From Rubinisphaera italica (GTDB lineage: Bacteria; Planctomycetota; Planctomycetia; Planctomycetales; Planctomycetaceae), in contig NZ_SJPG01000001.1 in NCBI RefSeq assembly GCF_007859715.1, positions 4,118,728-4,182,727 on the forward strand: a DNA stretch of 64,000 nt, written 5' to 3'. A model generated the notes under the pieces. That model ran no database searches. It was given only the letters and a program-made list of their open reading frames with translations, and was not told the DNA's origin. The position numbers and the translations under genes were made by a program. Shown piece by piece: positions 26,416-35,843 of this stretch (position 1 is the stretch's first letter; each line of letters opens with the position of its first letter).

Positions 26416-28215
26416 TTATCGAATCCGCTTCATCCGCCAGAAGTTGGGATAGAACGGTCCGTAGTGAAGTGGATAGCTGCGGTCAGTCACAATTTCTCCC
26501 TGGCGGGTGAACTTCTTGTGATAGCTGAGTGTGACGGCATATCCACTGTCGACGCCGATCGGAATTGCATGGGGCCAGTAAATGTAAAACGCTTTGCCAA
26601 CAAATGCCTGGCGAGGAACGGTATGTGTCGTTTCCCAGAAGCGTCCATCGGAGCTCATCGGGCTGTTATCACCAAGTACAAAGAAATTGTCTTCGGGAAT
26701 TTGGATTTCATAGAAATCAATTTCCTTGCCATGATTCCGGTACGCTCTTTGCCATTCGGACACGTTGTCGAGCAGCAATTCTCCATTTTCGAGTGAGATA
26801 CCGCTACCTCGATAATAAATGTCACGCAAGATTCTCAAGTCAGAAACGGACCCAGTCATGCCCTGCATGGCAATTCCTACAGGCGTATAATCGGACGCGT
26901 CGGGCATCATGCCGTGCAGTTCACTGCTTTCATAATTGGCTGCTTCTCCAAAGTCGATCAGGTCATCATCAATCCAGAGGCAGAGTCGATCATCGACATT
27001 CGCAAACCAGAAGGTGTGACTTCCTGTTCCTTTGAACGATGTGTTCGCAGTGGCAAGTTCAATTTCTTCATCTGGATTCAATCCCGCTTCCACCCGCACC
27101 AGCCGAGCTTCGCCGGTATTGGGGTTCAAATGACAGCGATACCAGTGAATCCCTTCGGTCAGCTCGATGGTGAAATTGGCTCCTTCCTGAATCTCATCAA
27201 TATCGACAGAACCTGTAATGTTTAAATCACCCACCCAGAATAATTCGTCTGTGCTCGATCTTCTGAGCGTATCTTCGACGACAGTGTTATAACCACAAAA
27301 GTCACCGATCAATCTTGGACGAGGCTCGACAGGGTCATTCGCTTCAATGCTCATCCAGGTCGAATCTTTCGGCGCAAAATGACGATAACGCAACCAGGTC
27401 GGCTGATTCGGCTTCTGCCCTTCTTTTGTCAATTGATAGGACCGACTTTCCTCATTCAACTTCCAGGTATTGGGTGCTTCTGACCAGCCTGCAATGGAGC
27501 CCTCTGCATTTGTTCTATCAACACCCGCCCAGCGATTTGGCCAGCCAGCCTCCTTCAAAGCCTCGCAGGGAAATGCATCGTTATAAACAGGAATTTGAAT
27601 AACCCGCTGTTTATTGGGATTATCTTTCCGCAGGATTTCTTCACGTCCATTCTCGGTCACACGGTACAAATTGCCATGATGAATCCGAATCGTTTCTCCC
27701 GGCAAGCCGACGAGTCGTTTGATGAAGTTGGTTTTCGAGTCTTCCGGATATTTGAAAACGACGACATCAAATCGTTTTGGTGTCCCCAGTTCGTACTGGA
27801 ACTTATTAACGAGAATCCGGTCTCCTTTGAATGGAGGAGATGCAAAGGCGGAAGGATTACTGAAGCGGCAATTGGGGCAGCGTGCCTCGTGAATTCGGCT
27901 GTTGGGAATGAGCACCGTTCCATCGCGAGTCACTTCGGAACTGGCCCCGAACTGAAAAGTGTAACCACACTGCTCACATTGCATATCTTTATGCCGTCCG
28001 AACAGAGTGGGAGCCATCGAACCGGTCGGAATGACGAACGCTTCTGCCTCGAATGTTCGGAATAGAAAAGCCAGCACAAATGCAAAGACAATCGATTCGA
28101 TCGTTTCTCGAGCCGTCTCTTTTTCTTTCGGTTTTCCCTTAGAGGGTTTCGTCTCTACTGACTTTTCAGTTTTTGTAGAAACCACGGGAGTTTCAGTTTT
28201 GGCAGGTTCGTTCAT
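26416..28215 (-). CDS. lepB: Signal peptidase I with zinc-ribbon and large extra domain
   Basis: A 599-residue membrane peptidase that removes signal peptides from exported proteins. A charged N-terminus (1-38) precedes one membrane segment (SIVFAFVLAFLFRTF, 41-55). The box B nucleophile is Ser66 in PTGSMAPTL. Box C/D is GDRILVNKFQYELGTPKRFDVVVFKYP, then FIKRLVGLPGE with general-base Lys166. Box E is FFVLGDNSPMSSDGRFW near the C-terminus. Two insertions stand out: a CxxC...CxxC segment (Cys80/83 and 113/116) between boxes B and C, probably a zinc ribbon, and about 300 residues between boxes D and E that include a LamG-like stretch (GTGSHTFWFANVDDRLCLWIDDDLIDFG). The usual length is 250-350. 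The ATG at 28215 has AGGAAAG upstream; the frame extends further without a ribosome site. Confidence 0.92.
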   Translation of the reverse strand: MNEPAKTETPVVSTKTEKSVETKPSKGKPKEKETARETIESIVFAFVLAFLFRTFEAEAFVIPTGSMAPTLFGRHKDMQCEQCGYTFQFGASSEVTRDGTVLIPNSRIHEARCPNCRFSNPSAFASPPFKGDRILVNKFQYELGTPKRFDVVVFKYPEDSKTNFIKRLVGLPGETIRIHHGNLYRVTENGREEILRKDNPNKQRVIQIPVYNDAFPCEALKEAGWPNRWAGVDRTNAEGSIAGWSEAPNTWKLNEESRSYQLTKEGQKPNQPTWLRYRHFAPKDSTWMSIEANDPVEPRPRLIGDFCGYNTVVEDTLRRSSTDELFWVGDLNITGSVDIDEIQEGANFTIELTEGIHWYRCHLNPNTGEARLVRVEAGLNPDEEIELATANTSFKGTGSHTFWFANVDDRLCLWIDDDLIDFGEAANYESSELHGMMPDASDYTPVGIAMQGMTGSVSDLRILRDIYYRGSGISLENGELLLDNVSEWQRAYRNHGKEIDFYEIQIPEDNFFVLGDNSPMSSDGRFWETTHTVPRQAFVGKAFYIYWPHAIPIGVDSGYAVTLSYHKKFTRQGEIVTDRSYPLHYGPFYPNFWRMKRIR

Positions 28216-28357
28216 ATTATAACTTTCCTCGTGATGCGTTCCCTGATCACGAGTCGTGAGATTTTGAGGCAGGCAAAAGCAGGTTTCCTTATTGATAATA
28301 TCCTGTACGCTAATGCAATGCCAGACGTTGGACAACATCGGACCCACATAAGACTGT

Positions 28358-30904
28358 TCAGTTCTCCAACGGGATACCCCAGTGCTGATTTCTTTGCCAT
28401 TGTTCAACTGAAAAATGGCCCTGAGCATCAATTCGACAGCGAACCGCTCCACCAGTCGTCCACAGAACTTGTTGTGGATTATAGAGTTCTGTCAAATAGT
28501 CTCGATGATCTTCATCACCGGTCGAAAAGACGATAATCTCCGCAGCAGCCCATTTCACAAAATCTGGCGCATTATCTTTAATACTGCCATGATGCGGAGC
28601 GACGAAGAAATCGTATCCGGGAGAGGTCTCTTCGAATAAGCGTTTTTGTCCGTTCCCCGAAACATCAGCCGGAAACAGCAGATGACGATCGGCGTATTCG
28701 ACTTCCATCACGATGGAGTGTTCATTATCGCTGGCCGAATATGGGAGAGGCGATGTGCCGCATTGGAGTGTGGATATTCGCACATTTTTATCCAGTTTGA
28801 TTTCGTCTTCAGGTTGCAACAACTGCAATTTAATCTGCTGGTCTGCTGCTTTTTCAACGATGGCTGACAAACCGGGATGTCTGGGGTTTAATCCAACTGG
28901 ATTCAAAAAGATGGTGTGAATCGGGACTTCGTCCATCAAAAACGGAATCGCATTCAAGTGATCGGTATCTGTGTGCGAGATTATGATGGCGTCAAGCCTA
29001 TTGCATCCCAGATCACTCAAACTGGCGGTGATGGCGGATGAGGCAAAGCGGCCGTTTTCCATTGAACCAGCATCAAAGAGGATGGTCTGGCCATTCGGAC
29101 AACGCATTAAACAGGCATTGCCATGTCCAACACTCAATACGCGACACTCCAGCGACTGCGTAAAGAATGAATTTGATATCGGAGATAAGCCGACCACCAG
29201 CAGCAGGCACCAGCTTATTGAAATCCCAGCTTTCAATGGCATGGTCGTCTGTTTCGGGAGAAATACCAGCAAACCCGTGAGTAGACAGAAACAAGCAACA
29301 ATCCAGGAATTCATACCGGATGGCAACCACTGGAGTGGACCATGAGAAAAAAGTTCTGCTAATTCGCTCATCAGCATGAGAATGTAATGAGTGGGGTTTG
29401 CGATTAGACTGGCAATTGTGGTTGAGAAAAATCCGATCACTGCTGTCAGGATCAATCCCGGAAGTGCAATCGCCAGTAACGGCAACGCCAGCACCGTCGC
29501 AGGAATACCTGCGAGAGAGACTAGATGAAAATGAGCCGTCAGGATGGGAAGGAGAAACAGGGTGATCGCCAGAGAAATGAACGCCGTTTGTTTGAGGAAG
29601 AGAATCACTTTACGGAGACCCAATTGAAAATAAGTGGGAGAATCGGACGTTGATTCCGAAGCTAGCAATTGCGTTTCTTCCTGCTTACGAAACAGACTCG
29701 GCATCCATTTCCAGCAGCCGAGGATGGCGACGATGGCCAGAAAAGAAAGCTGCGTCCCCACATCAAACAGCCAACTCGGGTTGACGATCAGGCAGATCCA
29801 ACCCGCTAATCCAAGTGCTTGAACGGTTCTGATCTTTCGAAAACTCGTCCAACTCCAGAATAACATCAACCCCAGCAACCAGGCTCGAAACACGGGCGGT
29901 CGAAACTCGGCGAGAATCCAGGCGAGCGTCATACCCGCCAAAGTAAATTGGTTAAACGACCGAGACGTTCCCCCCAGCAGGCAAGCCAACCAACCTGCCA
30001 AAGCCCCAATTAATGCAACATGCAGGCCGGAAATCGAAAGCAGGTGCATCAGGCCACTACGGCGAAACGCAGTGTTAACCTCATCATCCAGCTGGGTACG
30101 ATCCCCCAGAATCAAAGCATTCGCCATCGCAGCCGAATCTGTCGGCAATGTCTGCTGAAAGACTTCACGAATTCGGATGCGGACATCATCCAAGCCTTGA
30201 TGAAACCAGCTAAGAATATGAATGTCTGCTTTCTTGAGAACCTGAACGCCCTCTGCATGTTCGCAAAAGAGCGTAGTCAGGATCGAGTCTCTTCGTTGAT
30301 CTTCTGCAAAATCGTAAGTCCCAGGATTGCGGTTCGGTGGCAGATTTCGCATTTTCCCAACGACGAGAATTTGATCTCCAGTTTGAACTCCGCTAAAAGC
30401 TCCGGAAACTGTCAGTCGGATGCGTCCGCTGACGGGAAGCGTGCGATCAGTCAAATGAATTTGCTCGGATTGAATGTGAAAGATCGTCCGATCGGAACCT
30501 GGCCAGGCTGAAGCGAAATCGGGAAGTTGGTTTTCTTTCCAGATCGGCTCAGAAAGAACTGTCGCCTCCAATAGAACGGGTGTCGCCTCTTCACTGGCAT
30601 AATTTCGGATATGCTTCGGAGGAATCAATTCCCAGAACCAATGATGCCAACTGGCTCCGCAAATCGTCACTGCACCGCAAAGAAAGGTCAACGCAAGTTG
30701 CCCCTGAAGCCGCTGGAGAATCAACCAGCTAATCAGTAGAAAAAGTTCCAGAAAGACCAGCAATTCCCAGCGCCAGAAATCAAAGCGGCTACTGAGAACT
30801 CGGTCAACTACGATTCCGTAAGCAAATAGGATTGCCACAACCAAAGCGGGAGAACGAGGAGTCGGCTTGCAAGTCGAATCCTCATTCTTCTCGTGTGGAT
30901 TCAC
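28358..30904 (-). CDS. ComEC/Rec2-family protein
   Basis: An 848-residue multi-domain membrane protein. It has N-terminal membrane helices, an OB-like periplasmic region (SGRIRLTVSGAFSGVQTGDQILVVGKMRNLPPNRNPGTYDF), and the competence-family core around ALILGDRTQLDDEVNTAFRRSGLMHLLSISGLHVALIG with many helices after it. The C-terminal metallo-beta-lactamase-like domain carries VLSVGHGNACLMRCPNGQTILFDAG and the metal motif HTDTDH. ComEC forms the channel for single-stranded DNA uptake in natural transformation. I chose the GTG at 30904, which has AGGA 8 bases upstream; a TTG at 30919 is in frame. No other competence genes are adjacent. It precedes lepB by 142 bases in the same direction. Confidence 0.92.
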   Translation of the reverse strand: MNPHEKNEDSTCKPTPRSPALVVAILFAYGIVVDRVLSSRFDFWRWELLVFLELFLLISWLILQRLQGQLALTFLCGAVTICGASWHHWFWELIPPKHIRNYASEEATPVLLEATVLSEPIWKENQLPDFASAWPGSDRTIFHIQSEQIHLTDRTLPVSGRIRLTVSGAFSGVQTGDQILVVGKMRNLPPNRNPGTYDFAEDQRRDSILTTLFCEHAEGVQVLKKADIHILSWFHQGLDDVRIRIREVFQQTLPTDSAAMANALILGDRTQLDDEVNTAFRRSGLMHLLSISGLHVALIGALAGWLACLLGGTSRSFNQFTLAGMTLAWILAEFRPPVFRAWLLGLMLFWSWTSFRKIRTVQALGLAGWICLIVNPSWLFDVGTQLSFLAIVAILGCWKWMPSLFRKQEETQLLASESTSDSPTYFQLGLRKVILFLKQTAFISLAITLFLLPILTAHFHLVSLAGIPATVLALPLLAIALPGLILTAVIGFFSTTIASLIANPTHYILMLMSELAELFSHGPLQWLPSGMNSWIVACFCLLTGLLVFLPKQTTMPLKAGISISWCLLLVVGLSPISNSFFTQSLECRVLSVGHGNACLMRCPNGQTILFDAGSMENGRFASSAITASLSDLGCNRLDAIIISHTDTDHLNAIPFLMDEVPIHTIFLNPVGLNPRHPGLSAIVEKAADQQIKLQLLQPEDEIKLDKNVRISTLQCGTSPLPYSASDNEHSIVMEVEYADRHLLFPADVSGNGQKRLFEETSPGYDFFVAPHHGSIKDNAPDFVKWAAAEIIVFSTGDEDHRDYLTELYNPQQVLWTTGGAVRCRIDAQGHFSVEQWQRNQHWGIPLEN

Positions 30905-30930
30905 TGTGACAATCCTCAATTAAAACAGCA

Positions 30931-31006
30931 TACAAGCACGAAGCGCAAGTGAGTGAGTTACGGTAGTCACATTATTTGACACACTCGCTTGCGCTTCGTG
31001 CTTGTA
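30931..31006. repeat. Long palindromic intergenic repeat, copy 4
   Basis: Arms start TACAAGCACGAAGCGCAAGT and end GCGCTTCGTGCTTGTA, with a loop of about 26 bases. It sits between the sugar isomerase-like gene and comEC, both on the minus strand. Confidence 0.9.
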
Positions 31007-31015
31007 ATTCTTTGT

Positions 31016-31873
31016 TTACGACCACAATTCTGCGCGAAGTGATTCAAGCAGCGAAACCGCTTCGCCGACGTCGATTTTCTGTTGAGCGCGGTCTTCGGAA
31101 AGTTCGCGTTCAATGGTGAGCGGGCCTTTGTAGCCGATTTCTTTGAGAGTCGTGAGATACTCTTTCATATTGACATCGCCCTTGCCAAGAGCGACTTCAC
31201 TTCCCCAGGCTGTGCCGCGATCTTCTTCGTTTTCTGCCCAGACAGCATCCTTGCAATGGACGCTGCGAACGTGCGGGGCAACTTTCTTGAGAGCTTCGAT
31301 CGGATCGCCTGTGCCGTAGAGAATCATGTTGGCCGGATCGAAATTGATGAAGATGTTTTTGCGATTCACATCGCTCAGAAAACTGAGCAAATGCACGGCT
31401 GTTTCCTGACCGGTTTCCAGATGCAGTTTCTGGCCATGCTCTTCGAGTTCATCGAGCAACGCCTGAGTGACGGCAATCAAATCGCGATACGATTCCGAAT
31501 TCCGATCTTCCGGCACAAAGCCAATATGCATGCCGAGTGTATCGCAACCGAGTTCGCGGGCGAATTCAGCCGTCAGTTGAGCATCGATCGCACGTTCCTG
31601 TCGCGTTACTTCCGGAACCAGTCCGACAGTCTTGGCAGTCGTGGCGATATCGGCGTAACTCTCGTTCGAGAATCCACAGAAGACGCAGGTTACTGTAATG
31701 CCGGCAGCCTGACATTGAGCCAGGAACTCTTTCGCCCGGGCAGGAGTCCGCTGGTCGGCATGGGGGGTATGAATTTGAATCGTCGGAATCCCCAATTCGG
31801 AAACCACATCCAGGTGCACACCGAAACCGGCATCAATAGAAGTAAACACACCAATCGGCCAAACATCCGTCAT
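31016..31873 (-). CDS. Sugar phosphate isomerase/epimerase-like TIM-barrel protein
   Basis: A 285-residue protein of the xylose isomerase-like AP endonuclease 2 superfamily. Seen: IGVFTSIDAGFGVHLDVVSELGIPTIQIHTPH at the N-terminus; GCDTLGMHIGFVPED; KLHLETGQETAVHLLSFLSDV with the Glu expected to bind metal; FINFDPANMILYGTGDP with Asp; VRSVHCKDAVW with His and Asp; and GPLTIERELSED with the last Glu. These match the metal-binding positions at strand ends in this fold. Members isomerise or epimerise sugars, but the substrate is rarely predictable. An AGAGGAA ribosome site precedes the ATG. There is no signal peptide, although many planctomycete relatives are secreted. Confidence 0.87.
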   Translation of the reverse strand: MTDVWPIGVFTSIDAGFGVHLDVVSELGIPTIQIHTPHADQRTPARAKEFLAQCQAAGITVTCVFCGFSNESYADIATTAKTVGLVPEVTRQERAIDAQLTAEFARELGCDTLGMHIGFVPEDRNSESYRDLIAVTQALLDELEEHGQKLHLETGQETAVHLLSFLSDVNRKNIFINFDPANMILYGTGDPIEALKKVAPHVRSVHCKDAVWAENEEDRGTAWGSEVALGKGDVNMKEYLTTLKEIGYKGPLTIERELSEDRAQQKIDVGEAVSLLESLRAELWS

Positions 31874-31929
31874 CGCTGTTCCTCTTATGTTATTGAGCTC
31901 AACTTACCAGAAGTAGCATAATCAGAGAG

Positions 31930-32367
31930 TCACTCATTCGCCAAGGGAAGCGGAGGAGTTGAGTCGTCAAAGTTTTCAATTTGGGGATCTTCGGGCTGCT
32001 TGATTTTGAAGAGATAGTTTTCCAACAGCAGCCCCAGAATCATCCCAGAGAGTGGACCAATCAACATCATTTTTGCTGGATCAAAGTAGCCCCATAATTC
32101 GTAAAAGTTATTCAGGAATGGGAAAAGTGCCCCCATCATTGTCATTGGTGCAACTGGTCCACATTTGAAAATCAATGAGAGGTTTGAGAGCAGCCAGAGA
32201 ACGATAAATCCTACTGGTATTACAATCGGTGAGTTATTGGGAGAGTGCGGCCCGGCGAAAGAGTGCCAGCTCCAATAGATTAATTAACTGCAGCAACTGA
32301 TCGCCAACAGATGAAGAGCAATCAGACTCCGAGAAATCCGGGCGGATTTTGAGTAATGGAGCTTCAT
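31930..32367 (-). pseudogene. Small membrane protein frame broken by one in-frame TAA
   Basis: From an ATG at 32367 (AGGA 7 bases upstream) the frame reads MKLHYSKSARISRSLIALHL, then reaches TAA at 32284-32286. After it the same frame continues without a stop to 31930 (LIYWSWHSFAGPHSPNNSPI, GFIVLWLLSNLSLIF, MMLIGPLSGMILGLLLENYL and a charged tail), giving 144 sense codons in all. Three hydrophobic segments are predicted, and the stop cuts the first in two. The 81-residue part from a TTG at 32175 could still be made, but has no ribosome site. A point mutation, sequencing error or recoding are all possible. The family is not recognised. Confidence 0.6.
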
Positions 32368-32441
32368 GAGAGCATCCTTTCAGTCACTTTGTGACATTCG
32401 GCCCGGAATTTTACGAACTATTAGAATCAGCACAAAATGCA

Positions 32442-32665
32442 GGATAGACCCGAAATATTCTTTCAGGGGGCCCAGCAGCAAGAAGACTGCGAGAAACCCC
32501 ATCGTCAAACTGAAGGCCTCTTGTGGACTTCGTCCACCCAGATAGCGGAGCTATCTGGGCTACCCATTCTATGTGAGTCGAAGGGTGGCGGGGGCGCTCT
32601 CGAAGGGAAGCCTCCCCCGAATCGTTGAACTTCCGGGGGCTTCCGCTAATGCGGAGCGCCCCCGC
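32442..32665. repeat. Compound intergenic repeat (copy 2 of the GGATAGnCCC family plus GC-rich inverted repeat)
   Basis: Positions 32442-32550 resemble 7859-7971. Positions 32588-32665 form an inverted repeat whose 11-base arms (GCGGGGGCGCT and AGCGCCCCCGC) enclose an internal CCTCCCCCGA / TTCCGGGGGC pairing. No gene was seen between 32368 and 32716. Confidence 0.65.
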
Positions 32666-32716
32666 AACTCTTAATCGATTGGAATCAATCAAACGATCTG
32701 ATCATCTGTGCGTCGT

Positions 32717-33742
<1,026 letters not shown>

Positions 33743-33896
33743 ATTCAGATCTGCTCGTTATTTGGCGGTTCAGTTCTCCAGAAAGAAATTTTGGAGAATG
33801 AGCCGTGGGTCAATAATAAATCATTCCGAGCAGTCTATCTCAGTTGAGCATCCAGTCCAACCGTGCACGGTTTTCCTTTTCGAAGTCTTTAATTGA

Positions 33897-33973
33897 TACA
33901 AGCACGAAGCGCAAGCGAGTGAGTCGATTAATCGGGGAGTCGTGGACACACTCGCTTGCGCTTCGTGCTTGTA
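33897..33973. repeat. Long palindromic intergenic repeat, copy 5
   Basis: Arms TACAAGCACGAAGCGCAAGC... and ...GCTTGCGCTTCGTGCTTGTA pair without mismatch around a loop of about 27 bases. It lies in the 325-base gap between bioB (leftward) and the PadR gene (rightward), just upstream of the PadR promoter. Confidence 0.9.
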
Positions 33974-34007
33974 TTTTGCAATCCCATCAAAATTTTTGAA
34001 TTTGTTG

Positions 34008-34060
34008 TTGACAATTGATACATAGCCCGGCTATACATAGGGAGTCGATGCATAGGAGGA
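34008..34060 (+). promoter_or_regulatory. Promoter, palindromic operator and ribosome site of the PadR gene
   Basis: TTGACA (34008-34013) and TATACA (34032-34037) are spaced by 18 bases, a good sigma-70-type pair. Between and over the -10 lies the palindrome ATAGCCCGGCTAT (34022-34034), with ACAT flanks on both sides in direct orientation, a placement suited to PadR autorepression. AGGAGGA (34054-34060) sits 7 bases before the ATG. The operator role is inferred. Confidence 0.72.
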
Positions 34061-34067
34061 AATTAAA

Positions 34068-34400
34068 ATGGATCCCACACTCATTTCCGGCACCCTCGAA
34101 TTAATGATTCTGGAAGTGCTGGCCAATTCGCCGAGCTACGGGTACGAAATTACCCAGTCGGTCAAAATCCGCTCGGGCGAGCGGTTTCTGCTCAAAGAGG
34201 GAAGTTTGTATCCCGGCCTGCACAGGCTGGAACGTAAAAAAATGCTGGAGTCGTTCTGGCAGCAGGTCGAGGGCCGCAAGCGAAAATACTATCGCATCAC
34301 GGCTCTCGGTCAGAAAGAACTCGCACAGAAGAGAAAGACGTGGTCAGAATTCTCTGCGGGCATTCAAGGAATTCTGGGGGCCAATTGTGGACTGGCATGA
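34068..34400 (+). CDS. PadR-family transcriptional regulator
   Basis: A 110-residue winged-helix protein. Seen: LISGTLELMILEVLANSPSYGYEITQSV (residues 4-31), the wing block GSLYPGLHRLERKKMLESFWQ, and RKRKYYRITALGQKELAQKRKTWSEF. All are standard PadR features, of the shorter class without a long C-terminal domain. PadR proteins repress neighbouring genes and often control small membrane proteins encoded beside them. The stop codon overlaps the next gene by 14 bases, so the two are translationally coupled. The promoter, operator-like palindrome and strong ribosome site are described separately. Confidence 0.93.
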   Translation: MDPTLISGTLELMILEVLANSPSYGYEITQSVKIRSGERFLLKEGSLYPGLHRLERKKMLESFWQQVEGRKRKYYRITALGQKELAQKRKTWSEFSAGIQGILGANCGLA

Positions 34401-35778
34401 AGAGATCACTGCGAAGCTACCTCCACACCACGAGGAAGAACCGGCCACTCTTCGCGAAGAAATTATCTGCGAACTGCGAGACCACCTCGAAGCATCGTTC
34501 CGGCGCGAACTGTTGCTTTGTGACGATGCCAACATCGCTCGACAACGCGTCCTCAAACACTTCGGCAACCCGGCTGACATCGCTCTGAATCTCTGGTACG
34601 AAGCTATGAAAGGCAAACTGATGACGAATAAAATTTCACTGGCCCTCACGGCGATTGTGGCAATTCTCTGCTTCTGCATGATCGGTGTGATGTGGAATGT
34701 CATGTCGACTCAGGCGGAAATGAATCGCTCGCAAGTCGAAGCAATGATGGCGCAGACGCAGATGATGATGGAACAGTTCAAATCGAACTCGAATCAGAAG
34801 GAGGAATCTGGAATAGCCTCGGATTGGGCAGAATTCACTGTCTCTGCATTGCCACTGAAATCGTCAGAAAATGTAACGCCACCAAAAATTGAAATCCGAC
34901 TAATCAGCAATTCCATCATCTCACCGGGAAACTTTGGAGGCTCGATTTCAGATTCTGTCAAATTGCAGCCGGGGGAAAGTCATAACTTTGGGTCTTTGCC
35001 AGCAGGACAATATCAATTCAGTTTGACTGGACCCGCTGGATTTGGGGCAAATCGTCAATTTTTGCTAGGGCCAGGTCGTGAGCAAAATTATGAGTTTGAA
35101 ATTTTTTCTGAGCTGCCGGAACAACTACCATTAGAAATTAAGTTCAATACAACTGATGGACAGTCATTGAGAAATGATGATCAAGTGCTTTTGCTGTTCG
35201 TCGTGGATGTCGATCCTATCGAGATGAAAACAAATACATGGGGGCGCATGAGTGATATTGTTATCGTTACTGTCAATGCGAACGGGAATGTTCTGGAAAT
35301 ACGCGGCGACAATGAGACCTCAGCAATTGACGTAGTAGCCAGCGTGAAAAATCAAATGTTTTATTGCCTGCCTGGAAAATATGCTCTTGCTCAAATTTGT
35401 CTTCATCGGACTTTGCAGGATAACTCCGTAACAAAATATTATTCAGCTCCGGCACGCTATGAAGCGCCTGAAAGTTCGATTCCGAATTATTCCATTTACG
35501 ATCACTTATTTTATCGTCCACACGCAGGCACTTCAGTAGAAGTCAACTCTATTCCTGGGCAAAATAATTATGTCGGTCGACTTCCCGATGATAAGTCTTT
35601 GACGATCGATCTGACTCCAGTGCTGAATTTGGATGAGTCTAACATGGCCACACGTTTGGTTGAGTATCCTTGGTCAGATGTTGAAATTCAAAACTCAGGT
35701 TATGGTGGAGGATTGGGAACGCCTCCTGGCAATGGTGGACAATTTAGAGGATCGAATTCCGGTGGCGGATTTTACTAA
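34387..35778 (+). CDS. PadR-coupled membrane protein with HAAS-like N-terminus
   Basis: A 463-residue protein starting with GTG inside the end of the PadR gene, with GGGGG about 6 bases upstream. Residues 17-72 (EEPATLREEIICELRDHLEASFRRELL...RVLKHFGNPADIALNLW) resemble the HAAS/permease-prefix helical domain commonly encoded after PadR regulators. One membrane segment follows (83-105), then a short coiled coil (108-135). A long extracytoplasmic region (about 150-440) is rich in beta strands (SLPAGQYQFSLTGPAGFG) and ends in a Gly-rich tail (GGGLGTPPGNGGQFRGSNSG). The layout suggests a sensor or anchor protein with a cytoplasmic module and a large outer part. The outer part is not recognised. 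The pairing is expected to work as a regulator/membrane-protein unit; the signal is unknown. Confidence 0.8.
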   Translation: MDWHEEITAKLPPHHEEEPATLREEIICELRDHLEASFRRELLLCDDANIARQRVLKHFGNPADIALNLWYEAMKGKLMTNKISLALTAIVAILCFCMIGVMWNVMSTQAEMNRSQVEAMMAQTQMMMEQFKSNSNQKEESGIASDWAEFTVSALPLKSSENVTPPKIEIRLISNSIISPGNFGGSISDSVKLQPGESHNFGSLPAGQYQFSLTGPAGFGANRQFLLGPGREQNYEFEIFSELPEQLPLEIKFNTTDGQSLRNDDQVLLLFVVDVDPIEMKTNTWGRMSDIVIVTVNANGNVLEIRGDNETSAIDVVASVKNQMFYCLPGKYALAQICLHRTLQDNSVTKYYSAPARYEAPESSIPNYSIYDHLFYRPHAGTSVEVNSIPGQNNYVGRLPDDKSLTIDLTPVLNLDESNMATRLVEYPWSDVEIQNSGYGGGLGTPPGNGGQFRGSNSGGGFY

Positions 35779-35843
35779 ACACTTGGAGGATGTTCTCCAA
35801 CCCGGTATTCTCAATTGATCCCAACTCATGCAGGAGAATACCG

